The notes under the pieces are model-generated. The model saw only the letters and a list, made by a program, of their open reading frames with translations. It did not search any database and was not told where the DNA came from. A stretch of 64,000 bases of DNA from Gemmatimonadales bacterium (GTDB lineage: Bacteria; Gemmatimonadota; Gemmatimonadetes; Gemmatimonadales; GWC2-71-9). Location of the stretch: positions 62,001 to 126,000 of the forward strand of contig JAHBVU010000007.1 of assembly GCA_019637315.1 (NCBI GenBank). The letters are read 5' to 3'. The position numbers were made by a program, and so were the translations under genes. Of the stretch, positions 60,888-64,000 are shown in pieces. Numbering within the stretch: position 1 is the stretch's first letter; each line of letters starts with the position of its first letter.

Positions 60888-61531
60888 GACGAACGTCCTC
60901 GATACCAGAAGATGAATGACGCCGCAACCGGCACCAGTACGGCTGTGACAACCGCAGCAATGACAGCGTACGGTAGCCACGCAGCAGAGAGCAGGGCGAC
61001 CCCGAGAATTGCGATGCCGGCTCCGACAAACAGCCAACCCGTCAGACGATGCGTCCGGCGCCAGATCTCGGGATGCTCGAGCGTCCAGGGCGTGCGAATG
61101 CCCAGAAACCAGTTGGGGCGGACGCGACCGAGATAGTTGCCTGAAACCGCCAGCAGCACACCGATCCCACCGGCGGCGACGCGGGAGAGGTCGATCGGGT
61201 ACCCGACGGCCAACCCCAGCATGCCCAGATGCAGGAGGCCAAAGAAGAGGCCGAGGCAGTTCCCCATGATCCAGTACGCATCAGCGAACTTCTCATAGTT
61301 TTCGCGTCGCGGATCGATCTTGGGCAGGATCCGGAGGCCGAGCGCAACCCCGGCAATCATGAGAGGAAGCAACAGCGCCGCAACGAACCGCGATGACCAG
61401 CCATCCGGCTCACCGCGAGCATTCCAGTGCGTCGGCACTTCGGCCGGCAGCCGACCCCACGCCAACGCCGACGCCAGCAGCGCCACCGCGAGAACGCCAA
61501 ACAGCAGCCACCGACTACGCATCGTCGTCAC
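60884..61531 (-). CDS. SdpI-like membrane protein (DUF1648 plus SdpI domains)
   Basis: The 215-residue protein has about five or six helices. The N-terminal DUF1648 part has LPAEVPTHWNARGEPDG, and the SdpI part has NWFLGIRTPWTLEHPEIWRRTHRLTG near residues 130-155. In Bacillus, SdpI confers immunity to the SdpC toxin and moves the repressor SdpR to the membrane. No sdpC-like gene is visible, so a role in envelope stress or self-regulation is as likely. The start overlaps the ArsR-type gene by 17 nt. Confidence 0.87.
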   Translation of the reverse strand: MTTMRSRWLLFGVLAVALLASALAWGRLPAEVPTHWNARGEPDGWSSRFVAALLLPLMIAGVALGLRILPKIDPRRENYEKFADAYWIMGNCLGLFFGLLHLGMLGLAVGYPIDLSRVAAGGIGVLLAVSGNYLGRVRPNWFLGIRTPWTLEHPEIWRRTHRLTGWLFVGAGIAILGVALLSAAWLPYAVIAAVVTAVLVPVAASFIFWYRGRSS

Positions 61532-61802
61532 CGGTCCCGAGCACGTTCATCATGTACCGAATGACCTCCTGATAGACCGTCGTATTGAGACTGTACCTTA
61601 TGTGCTGACCCTCCCGCTCTGCGGCGACCAGCCCGGCTTCCTTGAGAACCCCCAGGTGCCGGGACACCGAAGGGAACGCGATCGGGAACTCGTCGGCGAT
61701 CTCGCCGGCAGTCAGATCCCGTCGAGCCAGCAGCTCGAGAATCCTGCGACGTGTCGGGTCGGCCAGGGCCCGGAATGCACCATCACTGAGTGCCATTTCC
61801 AT
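61515..61802 (-). CDS. ArsR-family autorepressor, SdpR-like
   Basis: The 95-residue winged-helix protein has RALADPTRRRILELL, LTAGEIADEFPIAFPSVSRHLGVLKEAGLV and a wing ending IRYSLN. There are no metal-binding cysteines. It is directly upstream of and overlaps the SdpI-like gene, as sdpR does in Bacillus. A palindrome just before its start is a good autoregulatory site. Confidence 0.9.
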   Translation of the reverse strand: MEMALSDGAFRALADPTRRRILELLARRDLTAGEIADEFPIAFPSVSRHLGVLKEAGLVAAEREGQHIRYSLNTTVYQEVIRYMMNVLGTGDDDA

Positions 61803-61810
61803 AATTTAGC

Positions 61811-61824
61811 TATTTAGCTAAATA
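61811..61824. promoter_or_regulatory. Perfect palindrome, likely SdpR-type operator
   Basis: TATTTAGCTAAATA is a perfect 14-bp palindrome that begins 9 nt upstream of the repressor ATG, with an extra TTTAGCTA half-site overlapping it on the repressor-gene side (61805-61812). It is AT-rich in a GC-rich genome. Repressor binding here would block the sdpR-sdpI-hydrolase operon. Confidence 0.65.
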
Positions 61825-61860
61825 TATCAATACTGAACCCGGGAAACCGGCCTCAACCTG

Positions 61861-62907
61861 TCACACGGACCAGGCTCGAGTGAGTACTCTGGCAAAGTTC
61901 CCACCAAGAACAGCGACCCGGTCGGCCGGCGTGAGTCCGGCACGCCCCAGTGCATCGACCAGCCCCGCGAAGCCATCGAACCCCTCCAGCCCCTGGACAT
62001 AACGAAGCGGCTGCGGCGGCAAATGATCCGAGGGGTACCGGCGCGACGGGGCGGCGTCGAGGTCCCACCCGATCCCGACATGAGCGATCCCGACCAGTGA
62101 CGCGATGTGGGCAACATGTCGAGCCAGGTCCGCCACCGAGGGTACCGCTCCGCCAACCAGCTCGGCCAGAGCGCTGACGCCCACCACGCCACCGGTACGT
62201 GCGCAGGCGCGGATCTGTTCATCACTCAGGTTGAGAGGATGGGCATGCACGGCTGCCGCATTCGTGTGGGTAAACACAACGGGAGCCGTACTCAGCTCCA
62301 TCGCATCGAGGCCGCTCCGCCGGCCGGTCGACGCCAGGTCGATCAGCACACCGCGACGATTCAGCTCACGAACTGCTGCACGGCCATATCGCGTCAAACC
62401 AAGATCCGTCGGCTCGTGGACCCCATCCACCGCTCGATTCCGCCAGCCGGAGGAGAGCTTGGTTGCCCGGAGACCCGCCGCCTGCAGGTCGGCAATCAGG
62501 CCGAGATTGCCATCGGCCCACTGAAAACCGTGCGCATGGGCCACGACGGCAACCCGCAAGCGCGGCCCAGCCGACCAGTCGGCTGCCTGCTCGGCAGCCA
62601 CGCAGAGATCCGGCATACCGAGCAGCATCCGCCGGTGACGCGCCAGGGCCAGGAGCGCCGCGTCGCGCCTGGCACCCTCGAACACCGGAACCACCACGAC
62701 ATCGACCCCCGCACCCCTGGCCCGCTCGAGCGTGAGGCGACTGCGAGTGCCCCCCGGGTCACTGACCGGCAGAGTCACCGCACCAACCACGACGGGAACC
62801 GTCGCCTCTGACGCGGCTGCCACAACGCCAGGCTCGGCCGCAAGGGCAACTGCGCCGGCACCGGCCGACGAAACGAACGCTCGACGTGAAATGAGATCCT
62901 GTTTCAT
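61861..62907 (-). CDS. M19 dipeptidase-like protein with degenerate zinc site
   Basis: The start at 62907 overlaps the previous stop (ATGA); 348 residues. The N-terminus has a twin-arginine pattern (SRRAFVSSAGAGAVALAA), so Tat export is likely. The M19 fold is seen in ADGNLGLIADLQAAGLR, FTHTNAAAVHAHPLNLSDE and HVGIGWDLDAAP. Only the late His in FTHTN is kept clearly. The HxD opening motif is absent, the usual Glu is Gln (GFQWAD), and the DLSH His is replaced (DLASTG). Catalysis is doubtful. Confidence 0.8.
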   Translation of the reverse strand: MKQDLISRRAFVSSAGAGAVALAAEPGVVAAASEATVPVVVGAVTLPVSDPGGTRSRLTLERARGAGVDVVVVPVFEGARRDAALLALARHRRMLLGMPDLCVAAEQAADWSAGPRLRVAVVAHAHGFQWADGNLGLIADLQAAGLRATKLSSGWRNRAVDGVHEPTDLGLTRYGRAAVRELNRRGVLIDLASTGRRSGLDAMELSTAPVVFTHTNAAAVHAHPLNLSDEQIRACARTGGVVGVSALAELVGGAVPSVADLARHVAHIASLVGIAHVGIGWDLDAAPSRRYPSDHLPPQPLRYVQGLEGFDGFAGLVDALGRAGLTPADRVAVLGGNFARVLTRAWSV

Positions 62908-63929
62908 GCGCCCCAGATCTCCCGCCAGACGCGCAGCCAGTTGCCGCCCATCATGGCCGCAATGGCCTCCTGCGAGTGTCGACGTGCAAGCAAGCCCGCC
63001 ACCACCCGCTCGAGCCCCCGAAAATCTGAGAGGCCCTCGGGATAGACCCAGTCGTCGAACTGCTGCGGATAGGCCTCGGCGGTAAACATGTCGGTGTCGG
63101 TAACCGGGCCTCGATACTCCTTGCCGAGGATGAAGTCGAGGCCGAGACCAACGTGCTGAGGACCGATCAATCGGGCAACGTAATCGAGATGGTCGACGAA
63201 GTCGTCGACCGTGCCACGCCCCGATGGCACCAGGAAGAAACTGAACGCTGCAATACCCACCACCCCGCCACGATCCGCAATCGCTCGAAGCAGCTCGTCG
63301 CTCATGGCTCGCGGCGTGTTCCGCAGGGCCCGTGCCGTGGTGTGAGTGCAGACGACCGGGCCGCGGGTGTGACGCAGCGCGTCGAACGATGTTGCCTCGC
63401 TGCAGTGCCCGCCGATATCGACCGCGATACGCAGCGACTGCAACGCTTCGACAAACCCGACGCCGAAACGCGACAGCGGCCCCGGATCGAGCTCGGTGCA
63501 CCCGGAACCGATGTAGTTGCCGACGTTATAGGCCAGACCGCAGCTGCGAAGGCCGAGCGCATGCAACACCGTCAGCCGTTCGAGGTTCTCCTCGAGCATA
63601 TCCGCCACCTGCAGGCCGAAGACGATGGCAATCTTCCCCGCTCGGCGTATCCCCTCGATCTCGGCCACCGTGGTGGCAAGCGCAATCCGATCCGCCCGAT
63701 CGCGCAGGTACTGGTGGTGGGGCGAGGTCTGGCCCGACATCAAGCCGACACCGTTGCGCGTGCTGCTCACGAGACAGGCGCCCACCCGCCCCGCGGAAAG
63801 GCTGTCCAGCAACACATCGCCAAAGTCGGAGGCGTCGAGGCCATTGACGAGCACGAGATCGTCGATCAGCGCTCGTGCGTCCCGTTCGAGGCCCGGATCG
63901 ATCCGCCGACCCGAAACTGCGTCATTCAC
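62904..63929 (-). CDS. M19 dipeptidase-like protein
   Basis: The GTG at 63929 has GGGAGG upstream and overlaps the previous stop; 341 residues. The C-terminal MMGGNWLRVWREIWG and HVGLGLDFILG are typical of M19. His175 (DIGGHCSE) and His196 (CTHTTARAL) match two zinc ligands. The first HxD motif reads VNGLDAS, and Glu is replaced by Gln107 (GLQVAD). A GxQ form is known to me from other M19-like proteins, so it may be a distinct subfamily rather than a dead enzyme. No signal peptide is visible. Confidence 0.83.
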   Translation of the reverse strand: MNDAVSGRRIDPGLERDARALIDDLVLVNGLDASDFGDVLLDSLSAGRVGACLVSSTRNGVGLMSGQTSPHHQYLRDRADRIALATTVAEIEGIRRAGKIAIVFGLQVADMLEENLERLTVLHALGLRSCGLAYNVGNYIGSGCTELDPGPLSRFGVGFVEALQSLRIAVDIGGHCSEATSFDALRHTRGPVVCTHTTARALRNTPRAMSDELLRAIADRGGVVGIAAFSFFLVPSGRGTVDDFVDHLDYVARLIGPQHVGLGLDFILGKEYRGPVTDTDMFTAEAYPQQFDDWVYPEGLSDFRGLERVVAGLLARRHSQEAIAAMMGGNWLRVWREIWGA

Positions 63930-64000
63930 CGCGCACCTCCCGAAACACTCGCAGAAAGTTGCCACCCAGGATCTTGGCAACATCGTCGGGGCGGTATCCC
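63922..64000 (-). CDS. C-terminal end of a third M19 dipeptidase-like gene
   Basis: The minus strand from the window edge to the TGA at 63922 reads GYRPDDVAKILGGNF, then LRVFREVRGE: the standard C-terminus of M19 dipeptidases (compare MMGGNWLRVWREIW next door). Only 25 codons are in view. It overlaps the next gene's GTG by 8 nt, so the array is translationally coupled. Confidence 0.8.
   Translation of the reverse strand, partial: GYRPDDVAKILGGNFLRVFREVRGE

Noticed and set aside
1-64000. Mobile elements, CRISPR arrays or prophage
   Set aside because: No transposase, integrase, phage structural gene or regularly spaced repeat array was found on either strand.

Overview
The window is a GC-rich, gene-dense bacterial chromosome segment. 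Lineage is inferred, not shown. A TonB receptor with a carboxypeptidase-like N-terminal domain, many secreted peptidases and serine hydrolases, a PadR/ADOP-permease pair, a sigma factor/kinase/TPR pair and lipid-anchored proteins suggest Gemmatimonadota or a close relative such as Acidobacteriota. I see no insertion sequence, prophage, CRISPR array or plasmid function. Many genes are coupled by ATGA, GTGA or TGATG overlaps, and several start with GTG.

1-10.4 kb: a truncated TonB-dependent receptor, tRNA-Lys(UUU), a dienelactone-hydrolase-like lipoprotein and a DUF3568-like lipoprotein. The conserved minus-strand operon ffh-rpsP-rimM-trmD-rplS-rnhB follows, with a serine hydrolase at its end. 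It starts from a readable promoter that would give an almost leaderless ffh mRNA. A Ser/Thr kinase upstream carries two compensating frame changes across its catalytic loop.

10.5-28 kb: a three-gene signalling operon (PAS histidine kinase, single-domain response regulator, and a hybrid kinase with an intact LOV photosensor domain). Then come M14 and M20 peptidases, an FKBP isomerase, an rRNA methyltransferase/prepilin peptidase/HExxH lipoprotein operon, thiD, a TauE-type exporter, a tartrate/malate dehydrogenase and a class III aminotransferase.

26-41 kb: a phosphate-starvation island. On the minus strand an exported 5'-nucleotidase, a small possible beta-grasp protein, adenosine deaminase and purine nucleoside phosphorylase are tightly coupled. 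On the plus strand are arsR-phoB-phoR, a phosphate-type porin, pstS-pstC-pstA-pstB-pstB-phoU and ppx. Three promoters carry TGAC units at exact 11-bp spacing, which I read as Pho boxes, each oriented toward its gene. The model is release of phosphate from nucleotides outside the cytoplasm, uptake through porin and Pst, and recycling of adenosine.

41-64 kb: small envelope proteins, an ECF sigma factor coupled to a Ser/Thr kinase with TPRs, PadR (with a perfect 21-bp operator-like palindrome) plus an ADOP permease, an S9 peptidase, deoC with a two-domain ALDH16-like dehydrogenase, two more serine hydrolases, an XRE-cupin regulator, a lipid/diacylglycerol kinase-like protein, an SdpR/SdpI-type pair with an alpha/beta hydrolase, and a coupled array of at least three M19 dipeptidase-like genes running off the right edge.
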